Positions 16,671 through 25,502 of a stretch of DNA of 64,000 bases are shown one piece after another (the first letter of the stretch is position 1; each line of letters opens with the position of its first letter). Under the pieces are notes generated by a model. It ran no database searches and was not told the origin of the DNA. It worked only from the letters and a program-made list of their open reading frames with translations. The DNA comes from Paenibacillus oryzae. Lineage in GTDB: Bacteria > Bacillota > Bacilli > Paenibacillales > Paenibacillaceae. The DNA lies in contig NZ_LYPA01000046.1 of NCBI RefSeq assembly GCF_001675045.1, forward strand, positions 62,001-126,000, read 5' to 3'. Position numbers and translations under genes: made by a program.

Positions 16671-17285
16671 CTAGTGATTTCTCATAAAGTATATTCCAAT
16701 GCCTAGATTATAAACAGCATGGGCAAGGATGGGGGCAATCAACGAACCCGTAAAATAAAACAATAATGCAAATATCATTCCATTAATGAATACTAATCCG
16801 TACGTTAAATAAACCCCTTTATATTGCGGAATATGAATAATCCAAAATAAAAAAGTGCTTAAACAGATCACCACTCCATCTACAAAATGGTTGTAGCCAA
16901 TAAACAATCCTATTAATACTCCCCTAAAGAAAAATTCTTCAAAAAATCCGCCCCCCAGTGAGCTTACCGCAATACCGCTTGGGGTTTTCATCAGGTTAAG
17001 AATCATTTCCCCGCCTTCCGATTGAGGAAGCTTTGTCTTTGTTTTGATGATGAGGGCAACAGAAACAATTACTACAACCGTACCCGTGATTAAACCCAGC
17101 AAGGTCGAATCAAGAAAAGACAACTCATTGGGAACAAACAACGAAAGGATATAGGGGATGATTTTACCCCGCTTAAAAATCGCAATAAGTACCAGACCTA
17201 AAAAGAGAAACGGCATTAAGCCTAACATAATTTGAATCAACAGTTTATTATGCTGTCGAGCGCTTAATTCACTCCTACCATTCAT
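16671..17285 (-). CDS. CPBP-family intramembrane metalloprotease (Abi)
   Basis: 204 residues and about six hydrophobic segments. The CPBP motif 1 is seen as GGGFFEEFFFRGVLIG (EExxxR), motif 2 around FWIIHIPQY and motif 3 near ILAHAVYNLGIG, so all glutamate, arginine and histidine positions are present. Such proteins are membrane-embedded CAAX-protease relatives; in Gram-positive bacteria many are linked to bacteriocin self-immunity. The ATG at 17285 follows AAAGGAGAAA; the frame is open to 17369. No bacteriocin precursor gene was seen next to it. Confidence 0.88.
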   Translation of the reverse strand: MNGRSELSARQHNKLLIQIMLGLMPFLFLGLVLIAIFKRGKIIPYILSLFVPNELSFLDSTLLGLITGTVVVIVSVALIIKTKTKLPQSEGGEMILNLMKTPSGIAVSSLGGGFFEEFFFRGVLIGLFIGYNHFVDGVVICLSTFLFWIIHIPQYKGVYLTYGLVFINGMIFALLFYFTGSLIAPILAHAVYNLGIGIYFMRNH

Positions 17286-17450
17286 ATTCTTTTTCTCCTT
17301 TGCTTCGTACTGGGTTGATATAAACACATGGAGAGCTTCATTGAAAAATTCCGGCATATCAACAATCATAAGCGCTGTGTTTTACATGTTAAGCTGTGAC
17401 GTAACGTCCTAATCAAGACCTGCAGGTCCCGGCCGGAGATTGAAATAGAA

Positions 17451-17497
17451 GGACCCTCCCGGCTGGATTTTGTCCAACGGGAAGGGCCCGCATTTTC
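17451..17497 (-). terminator. GC-rich hairpin downstream of the SLH esterase
   Basis: CCTCCCGGCTGG and CCAACGGGAAGG form a stem with several G-U pairs, just past the stop of the minus-strand esterase gene, followed on that strand by a weakly T-rich stretch. Confidence 0.5.
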
Positions 17498-17508
17498 TGT
17501 ATGCGCTT

Positions 17509-20500
17509 TTACTTAGCCAGATATTCGACAAACCTTGCAAAGATGGCGGCTACTTCCGCGCGGGTGGCGGTGTCTTTGGGAGCCAAGAGATTGTCCGGCT
17601 TGCCTGATACAATACCGATATCCGACAGCGCTTGAATGGCCTCTAACGCCCATGAGCTGATCTCGCTTTCGTCCGCAAAGGAATCAGATTGGCCCTCAGG
17701 TATCTCATAGTCTTTGTACTTCATGTAGTTGTACAGGATCACCAGCAACTGCTCGCGAGTCAACGATGCATTGGGGTCAAACTGGTTTGCTTTTATGCCA
17801 TTGACGATCCCTTTTTCAGCTGCCCATTCGATTGCCGCCGTGTACCATTGTCCGTCGGTCACATCGCTAAAGCGGGAGCTCGCGTTGCCTGAGAGGTCTG
17901 CGTTCTCAAGATTGGCCAGTACCTGCACAAACATCGCGCGCGTCATGGAGGAATCCGGCGAGAACGTTGTAGTTGTTGTGCCGTTGAATAGACTGTATGT
18001 GTAGGCGAAGTTTACGTAGCTGTAGTACCAGCCGTTCAAGTTGACGTCCCGGAATGGATTGCCCGTTACCACAAGGAAACCTAGCGGGGCGTCATCAGCG
18101 AAGGCAAGCTCTGTGCCTTCACGGATGTTTAGCGACATAGCGTCGTCGAAGCTGACTTTCGCGCCGCCAGCTCCTACCACAATTGCGCCGGCGCTCCGTA
18201 TCTTTGAACCGCTGAAGAGAACTGCATGGTTGCCGTTCATCAGCGCTACATGCGCGTCTCCGCTGCCTACGGTGATCGTACCGTCTCCCGCTATCGTCGA
18301 GCCGCCGGGAATGGTCACTGTGGCGCCGCCGCCGGGTAATGTCACTTTAGCATTTTTGGCTGCCGGAATGGCCGCCTTACCATTGGCATCTATAGTTGTG
18401 CCTTCGGGTACTATAATCTTTGTTCCGCCCTTGGTCACAATTTCGCCGCCGCCGGGCAGAGTGATGTTGCCGTTTTTGTCTGTGAGCGCGGGCTTATTCT
18501 TAGGTGTAGTCACTGTGTACGTCGAATTCGACGGTCCGGCGTTTGTCTCGGTGTCTGTACTGCTGGTGTTGCCCGGATTGCTGATGTAGACGCCAGAAGG
18601 AGGGGGCGCCGTGGGCGTTGCCGCCGCACTTACCTCAGCGCTGTCGCCCTTTGCATTTACCGCAATCACTTTGAAGGTGTAGCCTTGGCCGTTAGTCAGA
18701 CCCGTGAAGGTATATTCGGTTGCCGAAGCACCCAATGTGACCGGCGTACCGTTGCCATGCCAGACCTTGTAGCCCGTTATTGCACTGCCGCCGTCGTCAG
18801 CCGGAGCAGTCCAGCTTAATTTGACCTGGCCGTTGCCCGCCGTTGCCTTGAAGCTGCCCGGAGCAGCTGGAGCACCCGGTTTTCTCTGCGCGAACATCCA
18901 ATCAAAGACGTCAGTGTAGTCATTGTTCCAATCCGGCAAATTAGAGGACTGCGCCGTTGGAGCAATGCTCCATGTTCCCATAGTGATCTGGTTGTAAAGA
19001 ACCGCCGCTTCAACCTCGTGCGCTATATAATCAGGCAGGGCAGGCGTGTTGGCCGGATTAGGCCTCAGATTCGGCTGATCAAATTGATTATATGGCCATG
19101 TAAGAGCCTCATTGCTCTCAAAGCGCGATGCCCTTGCATTGGTCATTTTTGGCATATTGGTGTTTATGAAGTTAGCGAGGTTAGTCTGGTATATTCCGGT
19201 GTTATGAGCATTTATGAACATCCAATAAGCCAGGTTTGCGTGAAGGTCGTTGGTGTTTGCGTTGGGCGAGCCGTTTACCGGTGCCATAGGTGCAGCGGCC
19301 GCAAAGAAGCCAGGGAAAGCGTTAACTAAGGTGTTCGTATATTGGCCGCCCCATGAGAAGCCTGCCGCATATATACGATTCGGGTTTACATCGCCGCTGG
19401 CAACCAGGTCGTCTATCACCTTTTTAACATTTTCTGTGGAGGGAGTGGAGGTGCCGTTATAGGAAATGTTCAAGATATGGCTGGCGTATTTGCCAGGGTT
19501 TTGTTCCATTTTTTTCATCAGAGCGACGGAGCCGTTGGCTGATTTCATAGCCGCTTTTTGGTCTGTCGCAGCGTTTGTGCCGCCACGTGACATGCCATGG
19601 GTGTAGACATATAGCGGCAAGCCTTTTATTACTTCTCCTTTTTCATCCTTGTGAAGGTAAAGCGCACGATTGACCGAATTGCCCGTAGGCGTTGTAAATT
19701 TATCAAGAATTGGATTTACAACTTTTTCCTGTTCAAACACCACGTTGCTAAGCGAACTGCCGTCTGTCAATGCGATTTCTCCATTTTGCACGATGGAGTA
19801 AACCTGCTTTGTGGAGTTACTGCTTCCATCCAGCGTTGTTTTGCCGCCGCTTGCGGAATAAAACTCAGCCTCAATGACGATGTAACGGCCGCTTGCCAGC
19901 CCTTCCCGATAATCCGGTGAATTGCTTATCGTTCCCAGATAACCGCGAACCTTAGGTTCGTCATTGGCGTATACCCTTGTGATCTTGCGCGTCATTTCAA
20001 AGGTCACCGCTTCGCCGTTCAGCGTCGTGTCTCTGGCGGACAAGGTAAACAAGCCTGGATTAAGCGCGGAGCCTGATGCCGCCTTCCCTTCCCCTAAATC
20101 AATGATGGCTGCCGTCGTGTATTCGCCGCTGGCGAAGTTGTCATTCCATACGATAAAGGGGAGTATCCCCGCGTTTGGATCATTTTTGAACGTTGCATGA
20201 ATGGTATGGTCAGCCTCAATATTCGAAAACGTATAAGTGCCGGCAGATAGAGTTACAGTCTGGCCATCTACCGTTACGGTATCCACAATTTTGCCGTGAT
20301 CGGGAAGAAACGAAAATACTTTGGTTGTGTTCCTGTCTACTCTCAGTACTTCGCCAGGAGGGCTTGGCGTAATTCGTCCGCCCGGTCCCGCAGTGGCGGT
20401 AATTGAAAATCTGCTATCCACTTCATTGGCTAAAATGAGCTGCAGGCTGTCTGTAAATGAAGCAGAGCTGCTATAACCGGTGTCTGGATCTCCGAAGCTG

Positions 20501-21087
20501 GAAACGACTTCATAGCGGTCACCGCCTTTTTCCGTCGAGTTATTGATGTAAACCTCAAAGGTAAGCTTCCCCTCCTGCAAGTTAAGGGTTCCTTTGGGTA
20601 TTCTCATCTCCACGATATATCCTGTTTCCGTAATCTCTGTCCATGCAGCTCTGCCCGGTGCGGCTTGCCCTGAAAATACGCCCGTCGAGCTGACGCGCCA
20701 TTGGTTTGAGCCGCTGCTTCCGGCGCCGACATAAAACTCCAGGCTGTCGTACGTATGATCTCCGCCAGCTCCCTGATATAGATTGCTGTCATTCACAGCT
20801 ACGCGGGCATACAGATAGTCATGGTCCCAAAGGATTCTGGCTGTTCCCGTGGCATGGGGTCTGGGGTCGGTGGGTACCGTGCTTTTGTTGATGTGATGCT
20901 CCATTGTTTGGCCCCAGAGCGGATCGTTTGAGCCGAGCTCGGGAGTTCCAAAAATGGCGGTTGGTGTTTCAATCGCTTCTGTAATTTCGTTGTTGTCAGT
21001 GTCCGCGGCATAGCTGGTTGGCATTAGCGAAACCGCCATTACCAAGCAGCAGAGGAAAGCGAGCATTTTGCGAAATCGTTTTGGCAT
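17509..21087 (-). CDS. Secreted multidomain SLH esterase with CBM9-like domain
   Basis: 1192 residues from the ATG at 21087 (AAAGGAGGA upstream). In order: signal peptide (KMLAFLCCLVMAVSLMPTSYAA); a CBM9/DOMON-like domain (about 35-215, starting IFGTPELGSNDPLW); a short beta repeat (ITATAGPGGRITPSPPG); a linker of immunoglobulin type; an alpha/beta hydrolase region (about 480-750) with LPLYVYTHGMSRGG and nucleophile motif GFSWGG; a fibronectin type III domain (PGSFKATAGNGQVKLSW); a glycine-rich repetitive segment (LPGGGEIVTKGG, LPGGGATVTIPGG); and three SLH repeats at the end. It is anchored to the cell wall by SLH. Likely a carbohydrate or polymer esterase; the substrate is unknown. A cre site upstream suggests catabolite control. 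Confidence 0.85.
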   Translation of the reverse strand: MPKRFRKMLAFLCCLVMAVSLMPTSYAADTDNNEITEAIETPTAIFGTPELGSNDPLWGQTMEHHINKSTVPTDPRPHATGTARILWDHDYLYARVAVNDSNLYQGAGGDHTYDSLEFYVGAGSSGSNQWRVSSTGVFSGQAAPGRAAWTEITETGYIVEMRIPKGTLNLQEGKLTFEVYINNSTEKGGDRYEVVSSFGDPDTGYSSSASFTDSLQLILANEVDSRFSITATAGPGGRITPSPPGEVLRVDRNTTKVFSFLPDHGKIVDTVTVDGQTVTLSAGTYTFSNIEADHTIHATFKNDPNAGILPFIVWNDNFASGEYTTAAIIDLGEGKAASGSALNPGLFTLSARDTTLNGEAVTFEMTRKITRVYANDEPKVRGYLGTISNSPDYREGLASGRYIVIEAEFYSASGGKTTLDGSSNSTKQVYSIVQNGEIALTDGSSLSNVVFEQEKVVNPILDKFTTPTGNSVNRALYLHKDEKGEVIKGLPLYVYTHGMSRGGTNAATDQKAAMKSANGSVALMKKMEQNPGKYASHILNISYNGTSTPSTENVKKVIDDLVASGDVNPNRIYAAGFSWGGQYTNTLVNAFPGFFAAAAPMAPVNGSPNANTNDLHANLAYWMFINAHNTGIYQTNLANFINTNMPKMTNARASRFESNEALTWPYNQFDQPNLRPNPANTPALPDYIAHEVEAAVLYNQITMGTWSIAPTAQSSNLPDWNNDYTDVFDWMFAQRKPGAPAAPGSFKATAGNGQVKLSWTAPADDGGSAITGYKVWHGNGTPVTLGASATEYTFTGLTNGQGYTFKVIAVNAKGDSAEVSAAATPTAPPPSGVYISNPGNTSSTDTETNAGPSNSTYTVTTPKNKPALTDKNGNITLPGGGEIVTKGGTKIIVPEGTTIDANGKAAIPAAKNAKVTLPGGGATVTIPGGSTIAGDGTITVGSGDAHVALMNGNHAVLFSGSKIRSAGAIVVGAGGAKVSFDDAMSLNIREGTELAFADDAPLGFLVVTGNPFRDVNLNGWYYSYVNFAYTYSLFNGTTTTTFSPDSSMTRAMFVQVLANLENADLSGNASSRFSDVTDGQWYTAAIEWAAEKGIVNGIKANQFDPNASLTREQLLVILYNYMKYKDYEIPEGQSDSFADESEISSWALEAIQALSDIGIVSGKPDNLLAPKDTATRAEVAAIFARFVEYLAK

Positions 21088-21235
21088 AAATGGGAATCCT
21101 CCTTTTTTTGAACCGGTGCGTCCAGGGTTTGTCAGCATCGTATTGTGCCACATTGTCAATATGACAAGCCCCAACAACATATATATTATGTTTACCGGGT
21201 TTCAATGCTTGAATTAAAAATAGAATACATTGAAA

Positions 21236-21249
21236 TGCAAGCGCTTTCT
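21236..21249. promoter_or_regulatory. cre (CcpA) site
   Basis: TGCAAGCGCTTTCT matches the CcpA consensus TGWAAGCGYTTWCW in 13 of 14 positions and has its symmetric core. It lies about 150 bases upstream of the SLH esterase start, so glucose repression of the esterase is likely. Confidence 0.7.
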
Positions 21250-21272
21250 ATAATGGGTTTTATAGGGACGAG

Positions 21273-21295
21273 CTGGGGACAAACCTTGTCCCCAG
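21273..21295. terminator. Hairpin between the 21350 gene and the esterase promoter
   Basis: CTGGGGACAA and TTGTCCCCAG form a perfect 10-bp stem with a 3-base loop. There is no T-tract on either strand, so termination is uncertain. Confidence 0.45.
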
Positions 21296-21349
21296 CCATC
21301 CTGCGCTATCTAATCCATTTATCAAGTAATGCTCGTTGAATGGTCGTTG

Positions 21350-21880
21350 CTATTCAGAGGGGCGAGCATCTTCCCTGGCTTTAATTAGCGAGAACACGTC
21401 ATCCATGTCCAGGTAAAAAATAACGCTTTCGCTCGTTATCGGCTGGAAGTAGAATTCCAGCTTTTCCTTCTCGAATTGCTTCTCCAGTTCCACCCACTGC
21501 TCCGTTGACAATAATAGAAATGCTAACGTATCACTGCCTAAAGAACTCATAAACCATCGGATCTGATATTGCGGAGCAATCATCTCCTGCATAGCACGAA
21601 TGGCGCTGTCCCGATCAGTCCGATCATCGGCGAACGGAATCGTCAGCTTACGGTCACCCGAGCTTAACACGATATCGACGCCTCGTGGTTTGTCGATGTC
21701 GGTTATTTCGCACTTGATTTGGTGAGACTCTGGCAGCTGATCGTTAAAGTATTGGATAATGTCCCCTTCCTCTTCTCTCCAATCAATCCAGATTAACGAC
21801 TCGTGCTCGAAGAAGTCCTCTACGACGGATTCATCGGATGAATGCTGCAAGAATTGGATAATCGGTTGAAGCACGCTCAT
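21350..21880 (-). CDS. Uncharacterised 176-residue acidic protein
   Basis: No family recognised. It is acidic and soluble with no signal or membrane segment. Notable stretches are DFFEHESLIWIDWREEEGDIIQYF and a DMDDVFSLIKAR tail. It lies first of three small minus-strand genes of similar character (the others at 21962 and 22366), a grouping that resembles immunity-protein clusters of polymorphic toxins, but no toxin gene is visible. The ATG at 21880 has GGAAAGGATGGA upstream. Confidence 0.6.
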   Translation of the reverse strand: MSVLQPIIQFLQHSSDESVVEDFFEHESLIWIDWREEEGDIIQYFNDQLPESHQIKCEITDIDKPRGVDIVLSSGDRKLTIPFADDRTDRDSAIRAMQEMIAPQYQIRWFMSSLGSDTLAFLLLSTEQWVELEKQFEKEKLEFYFQPITSESVIFYLDMDDVFSLIKAREDARPSE

Positions 21881-21961
21881 AATAATTCCATCCTTTCCAT
21901 TAACAACTGTTCATTAAAAATATAGGGCTTGTCTGACCTCAAGCGGGTTTTCAGACACGCC

Positions 21962-22315
21962 CTAGCCTTCAGGCATTGTCCAGCCTAATTGCTCATCCCA
22001 TACAGCATCGCTATCATCGAGGTGAACATGCCATTCACCACCGTCTACTTTTCTGCGTATGTCGGTCAAACACTTCAACCAATAAAATAAGTCGTTTAAC
22101 AAAGTCTCAAACTGATCCGTCATGGTCAGCTTGGTAGAACCTGCGAATATCTCTGTTTGGCTGGACGCATCGAATTCGTACACCGTAAAAGACTCTGCCC
22201 GGTCTTTCCCTTCAAAATCCTCATTATATTGTTGGACAATGGTTGAAATTGCTTCTTGTTCGCTATCCGTTAATACGTGTTCCCTCGTGCATGTGTAATA
22301 AATAGAAACACTAAT
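21962..22315 (-). CDS. Uncharacterised protein with apparent ATT start
   Basis: Clear coding potential continues upstream of the first GTG (22183) as far as 22315: the frame reads ISVSIYYTCTREHVLTDSEQEAIS and so on. The only good ribosome binding site, GGGAGG, lies eight bases before an ATT at 22315-22313. An ATG nearer to it (22322) is out of frame by one base and hits a stop after three codons. So either this gene uses a rare ATT start, or a one-base insertion has shifted a normal ATG. From ATT it has 117 residues, acidic and tryptophan-rich at the end (GGEWHVHLDDSDAVWDEQLGW). Family unknown; probably cotranscribed with its neighbours. Confidence 0.55.
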   Translation of the reverse strand: MSVSIYYTCTREHVLTDSEQEAISTIVQQYNEDFEGKDRAESFTVYEFDASSQTEIFAGSTKLTMTDQFETLLNDLFYWLKCLTDIRRKVDGGEWHVHLDDSDAVWDEQLGWTMPEG

Positions 22316-22365
22316 AAGTCATTCCTCCCAAGTCTAAAGTCATAGCTGCGATATCGGACAGGTTG

Positions 22366-23223
22366 TTATCCTCCAAAGCTCGAAAGCAAACCAGGCCAAA
22401 CCTGTATTCTGAGGCCGCATGATGGACAATTCATTTCCCCGGCCAAATAAGGCAATTGGTTCAAAAAAGAGGAATCGCCCAGCTGCTCGGCTCTTTCAGC
22501 CAATATTTTATGTTCCTCTTCAACGAATAAATCAGCGGCAGTGATTTCATGCGGCGTCTGAAGGGGCTCGAAAACCGGGTCCTCTGCGAATGCTTGCATA
22601 TGCCCGTCTTCTTCGCTAGGCCATAAATAAGCCTCTTGTTCGCATGCTCCGCAAACGGCTACATATTCATCGCCAGCCGTAAAATTAAGCAACATATTGG
22701 CCACGTTCCGGGATTCCCGATAAGCTGCGTCGGCAATGAGAATATATCTTTTTTCGCTATCATTGCTTATTTCTTGCTTGGCGTACGACGATATTTCCGG
22801 AACCAGAGAAGCCAGCTCCGTTATTGCTTTTAGGTAAGATTGGTATATCTCCGCGCAAACCCCGGTTCCCGCTTCTGCAGCGAGCGTACTCAAATCGGAG
22901 GGATACGGCTCTGGGCTTGCTGTTTCATGACACGACTCGATGATCCCGCAAGTGACGTAGATTTCATGGCGTACTTCCCTATTTTTTGATGCAAAAGCAA
23001 GTTTGGCCAGATAAGGGACTGCCGCGTAAGTAACGGTATAGATCGTATTTTGGTGATATAGGTATTCCTGGAATAGCTCGTCCAAAACTTCCTTTTTGAA
23101 ATCAAGCATCAAGCGCTCCAACAGTTCGGGCACCTGTTCGCCAGACCCGTAAGGGCCTGTCAGCTTGCCCCAAAGCTCGCTGGTTAATTGAAGCAAGAAG
23201 AACCACTCCCATTTTTTGTTCAA
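22366..23223 (-). CDS. Uncharacterised 285-residue protein with C-terminal cysteine pairs
   Basis: No family recognised. Mostly helical, with an early segment TYAAVPYLAKLAFASKNREVRHEIYVTCG that looks like HEAT-type helical repeats. There are two cysteine pairs, CGACE near 189 and CPSCG near 268, which could bind one zinc. It begins with TTG at 23223 with a weak ribosome site. It stands upstream of the two small acidic genes and may be an immunity or SMI1-like accessory protein; this is a guess from layout only. Confidence 0.6.
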   Translation of the reverse strand: MNKKWEWFFLLQLTSELWGKLTGPYGSGEQVPELLERLMLDFKKEVLDELFQEYLYHQNTIYTVTYAAVPYLAKLAFASKNREVRHEIYVTCGIIESCHETASPEPYPSDLSTLAAEAGTGVCAEIYQSYLKAITELASLVPEISSYAKQEISNDSEKRYILIADAAYRESRNVANMLLNFTAGDEYVAVCGACEQEAYLWPSEEDGHMQAFAEDPVFEPLQTPHEITAADLFVEEEHKILAERAEQLGDSSFLNQLPYLAGEMNCPSCGLRIQVWPGLLSSFGG

Positions 23224-23307
23224 GTGGATATATCTTCTATATTATCCTATAAGAGCAGCCGATTCTGAATAGGACAAGGGATACAGTTTATTCCTTGTCT
23301 CCTCGGG

Positions 23308-23535
23308 AGTCAATTTCATTTTGAGCAGCTATGGCATCCGTTGGGAAAAATGTATCGCTTTAAGAGGAATATGCATGAGGTATCAATCTATTATATTTTG
23401 GGAGGTAATGATTGGCAGGCGCCATATTTGCTCGCGCAGCAGTATTTTGAAGAAATCAAGGCTCCACGTAAAGGAATACATATTATCCCGGGAGCCGGAC
23501 ATATGACCATGATGGATGAGCCCGATCTGTTTTAA
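23308..23535 (+). pseudogene. C-terminal remnant of an alpha/beta hydrolase
   Basis: The frame from about 23308 reads QFHFEQLWHPLGKMYRF, IYYILGGNDWQAPYLLAQQYFEEI and IIPGAGHMTMMDEPDLF, the last part of an alpha/beta hydrolase with the catalytic aspartate (GGNDWQ) and histidine (GAGHMT). The nucleophile half and oxyanion strand are missing and there is no proper start, so it is a fragment. It ends against the TetR gene that follows. Confidence 0.75.
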
Positions 23536-24185
23536 CGATTGTCCCTAAAAAAAGTCCGGATTACATTCAACAAGGCTTTATCATATAACACCTTTGCTGT
23601 TTCCTCATTTTGAATATGACCTCCTAAGTACAGGTGAATCACACCATGCAGCGATGCCCAAACAAGATTAACGACAAGCAGGGGGTCTTCTTCATTAATA
23701 AACCCTTCCTCCATAGCGTTTGAAATAATAACGGTTACTTGCTGCAATGCGGTTCCGATAGCCTGCAAGCTTTCCTCTTCCGGTTTGAATTCACTAAAAG
23801 CCCCGCCAAACATGACCATGTAATAACTCGTATAGTCCTTCGAAAAACGCCAATAGGCCTGCCCAAGTTCAAGCAGATATTGCTTGAGCTCTGCTTGTTC
23901 GGGAACAGCCCGAAATGTATTAGCCAACAATTTGCAGCCTTCCAAAAAAAGCTCTTTGGCAAGGCCTTCCTTACTTCCGAACAAATTATAAATGACCTTA
24001 GTGGGACATTCCATTTTTTCAGCTACTTTTCGGATGGTTACAGCTTCGGGGCCGGATTCCCGCATAATGGATGCTGCGGCTTCAATAATGCTGCGCCTCA
24101 ACAGTTCATTATGCTGAAGTTTTACATTAGGATAGGTTGTAACCTGATGATTGCTTTCGGAAGCGATATCAGATGAATGCTGCAT
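23532..24185 (-). CDS. TetR/AcrR-family transcriptional regulator
   Basis: 217 residues. An extended N-terminus of about 25 residues precedes the helix-turn-helix LLRRSIIEAAASIMRESGPEAVTIRKVAEKMECPTKVIYNLFGSKEGLAKELF. The C-terminal domain (ASLHGVIHLYLGGHI) resembles the WHG-type TetR_C group. It is divergent from an SDR gene; the dyad at 24353-24365 just past the SDR promoter is its probable operator. Confidence 0.9.
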   Translation of the reverse strand: MQHSSDIASESNHQVTTYPNVKLQHNELLRRSIIEAAASIMRESGPEAVTIRKVAEKMECPTKVIYNLFGSKEGLAKELFLEGCKLLANTFRAVPEQAELKQYLLELGQAYWRFSKDYTSYYMVMFGGAFSEFKPEEESLQAIGTALQQVTVIISNAMEEGFINEEDPLLVVNLVWASLHGVIHLYLGGHIQNEETAKVLYDKALLNVIRTFFRDNR

Positions 24186-24313
24186 ATCATTTCACGCCCT
24201 TAAATCATTAATTTTCTGAATCCTGCTTCATTCTCTAGTGCCTATTTTACTGTTTCGAAGGGTAAAATGCCAATTAATCAATGGTTGTTATCCAAAATGA
24301 TTTACTTCTTTTG

Positions 24314-24365
24314 TTGACAACGTCAATTTCCGTAGATACAATGATTCATATAGAAACAGTGTTTC
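24314..24365 (+). promoter_or_regulatory. SigA-type promoter with TetR dyad for the SDR gene
   Basis: TTGACA (24314-24319) and TACAAT (24337-24342) are exactly 17 bases apart. The perfect palindrome GAAACAGTGTTTC (24353-24365) covers the start of the transcript, the usual position for repression by the divergent TetR protein. Confidence 0.75.
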
Positions 24366-24395
24366 AATATGTCAATAATAGGGAGAAGTGATTCA

Positions 24396-25181
24396 ATGCT
24401 GGCAATAAAAAACAAATGGACGTTGATAACAGGTGCTTCTTCAGGGATAGGAGAAGCATTTGCACATGAGTTTGCAGCAAGAGGGAGCCATTTGATTTTA
24501 GTTGCACGTTCAAAGGCGAAGCTGATAGCTTTAGCGGAGAAGCTGCAACAAAAACACGGTATCCAAGCGCAGGTCATTGCTTCGGACCTATCTCAACATG
24601 ATTCTGCTACAGAAGTCTATCAGCAATGCATTCAGCGTGGACTGGATGTAGATTGTTTAATTAATAATGCGGGTTTTGCTACTCATGGATTATTTGAACA
24701 AGTATCAGGTCCAAGGCAGAATGACGAAGTGATGCTGAATGTAGCGGCGGTGGTGAATCTGACTCATTTATTTTTGCCGGGTATGTTGAAAAAGAAAAGC
24801 GGAGTGGTTATTAACGTAGCATCAACTGCTGCCTTTCAGCCTACTCCTCATATGGCGGTTTATGGGGCTACAAAAGCATTCGTGTTATCCTTTACGGAGG
24901 CGTTATGGGAGGAAAATCGAAAACGGGGCGTACAATTTCTCGCCTTATGCCCAGGTTCGACGGAAACGGAGTTTTTTAACGTTGTAGGGGCGGAGGAGGC
25001 TTCGGTCGGGAAGCGGGATACTCCGGAAAATGTGGTTCAGATTGCTATGCGCGCGCTCCGAGCTAATAAACCCTATGTGATTCCAGGGGTAAACAACTTT
25101 TTCTCTTCTCATCTGTCACGTTTCTTCACCCGCAAGCAAATGCTTTTTGTTGTTGGACGAATGCTTCGTACACGTCATTAA
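24396..25181 (+). CDS. Short-chain dehydrogenase/reductase (SDR)
   Basis: 261 residues, classical SDR. The cofactor motif TGASSGIGEAFA is near residue 11, the NNAG strand motif in LINNAGFATHG near 88-98, the catalytic serine in INVASTAAFQ, and YGATKAFVLS supplies the YxxxK pair. The arginine after the second strand (LVARSK) favours NADPH. The ATG at 24396 is preceded by GGGAGAAG; an ATG at 24369 is in frame but lacks a ribosome site. The substrate cannot be told; it is controlled by the divergent TetR protein. Confidence 0.9.
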   Translation: MLAIKNKWTLITGASSGIGEAFAHEFAARGSHLILVARSKAKLIALAEKLQQKHGIQAQVIASDLSQHDSATEVYQQCIQRGLDVDCLINNAGFATHGLFEQVSGPRQNDEVMLNVAAVVNLTHLFLPGMLKKKSGVVINVASTAAFQPTPHMAVYGATKAFVLSFTEALWEENRKRGVQFLALCPGSTETEFFNVVGAEEASVGKRDTPENVVQIAMRALRANKPYVIPGVNNFFSSHLSRFFTRKQMLFVVGRMLRTRH

Positions 25182-25198
25182 AGGATAGCAAATGGAAG

Positions 25199-25425
25199 GG
25201 ACTGTCCGAAAAGTCTATTTCGGTGAATAAATATTCAGCAAAACCGGTACCTGCAGGAAAAGGGTGTCTTGGAAGCTCAAACATTTTTACCGGCTTTATT
25301 TTGATCCTATTTTGTAGGGGTTAAAAGCCGACAAAAAAACTCGCCCTCAAGACACCCATTCCCCTCCGGACCTCTCTGCTGAATAGGTATTCGTTTCACC
25401 GTGACTTTTCGGAAGTCCTTTTTTT
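25199..25425. repeat. Long imperfect inverted repeat, MITE-like element
   Basis: The 5' part (GGACTGTCCGAAAAGTC, then GGTGAA, ATATTCAGCA, GGGTGTCTTG) recurs in order and inverted at the 3' end (CAAGACACCC, TGCTGAATA, TTCACCGTGACTTTTCGGAAGTCC). The whole 227 bp folds into one hairpin with a T7 tail. No coding capacity. It resembles a non-autonomous mobile element or an extragenic hairpin, and it can also terminate the SDR transcript. Confidence 0.65.
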
Positions 25426-25448
25426 GTGGAGGAATGACGTAGAAAATA

Positions 25449-25497
25449 TTGACAGCTGAAAAGGTGTAAAGTATACTTTACGTAAAGCTCGCTTTAC
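25449..25497 (+). promoter_or_regulatory. Promoter overlapped by two abutting palindromic operators
   Basis: TTGACA (25449-25454) and TATACT (25472-25477) are 17 bases apart. Over and after the -10 lie GTAAAGTATACTTTAC (25466-25481, perfect palindrome) and GTAAAGCTCGCTTTAC (25482-25497) with no gap. Both share the half-site GTAAAG. The natural ligand is the Xre-type protein encoded directly downstream. Confidence 0.75.
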
Positions 25498-25502
25498 ATT
25501 AA

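Noticed and set aside
16671..17285. Bacteriocin immunity locus
   Set aside because: CPBP proteins often serve this role, but no bacteriocin precursor or exporter gene is next to it.
21350..23223. Polymorphic toxin-immunity cluster
   Set aside because: The three acidic small genes look like immunity genes in layout, but there is no toxin gene or recognisable immunity domain.
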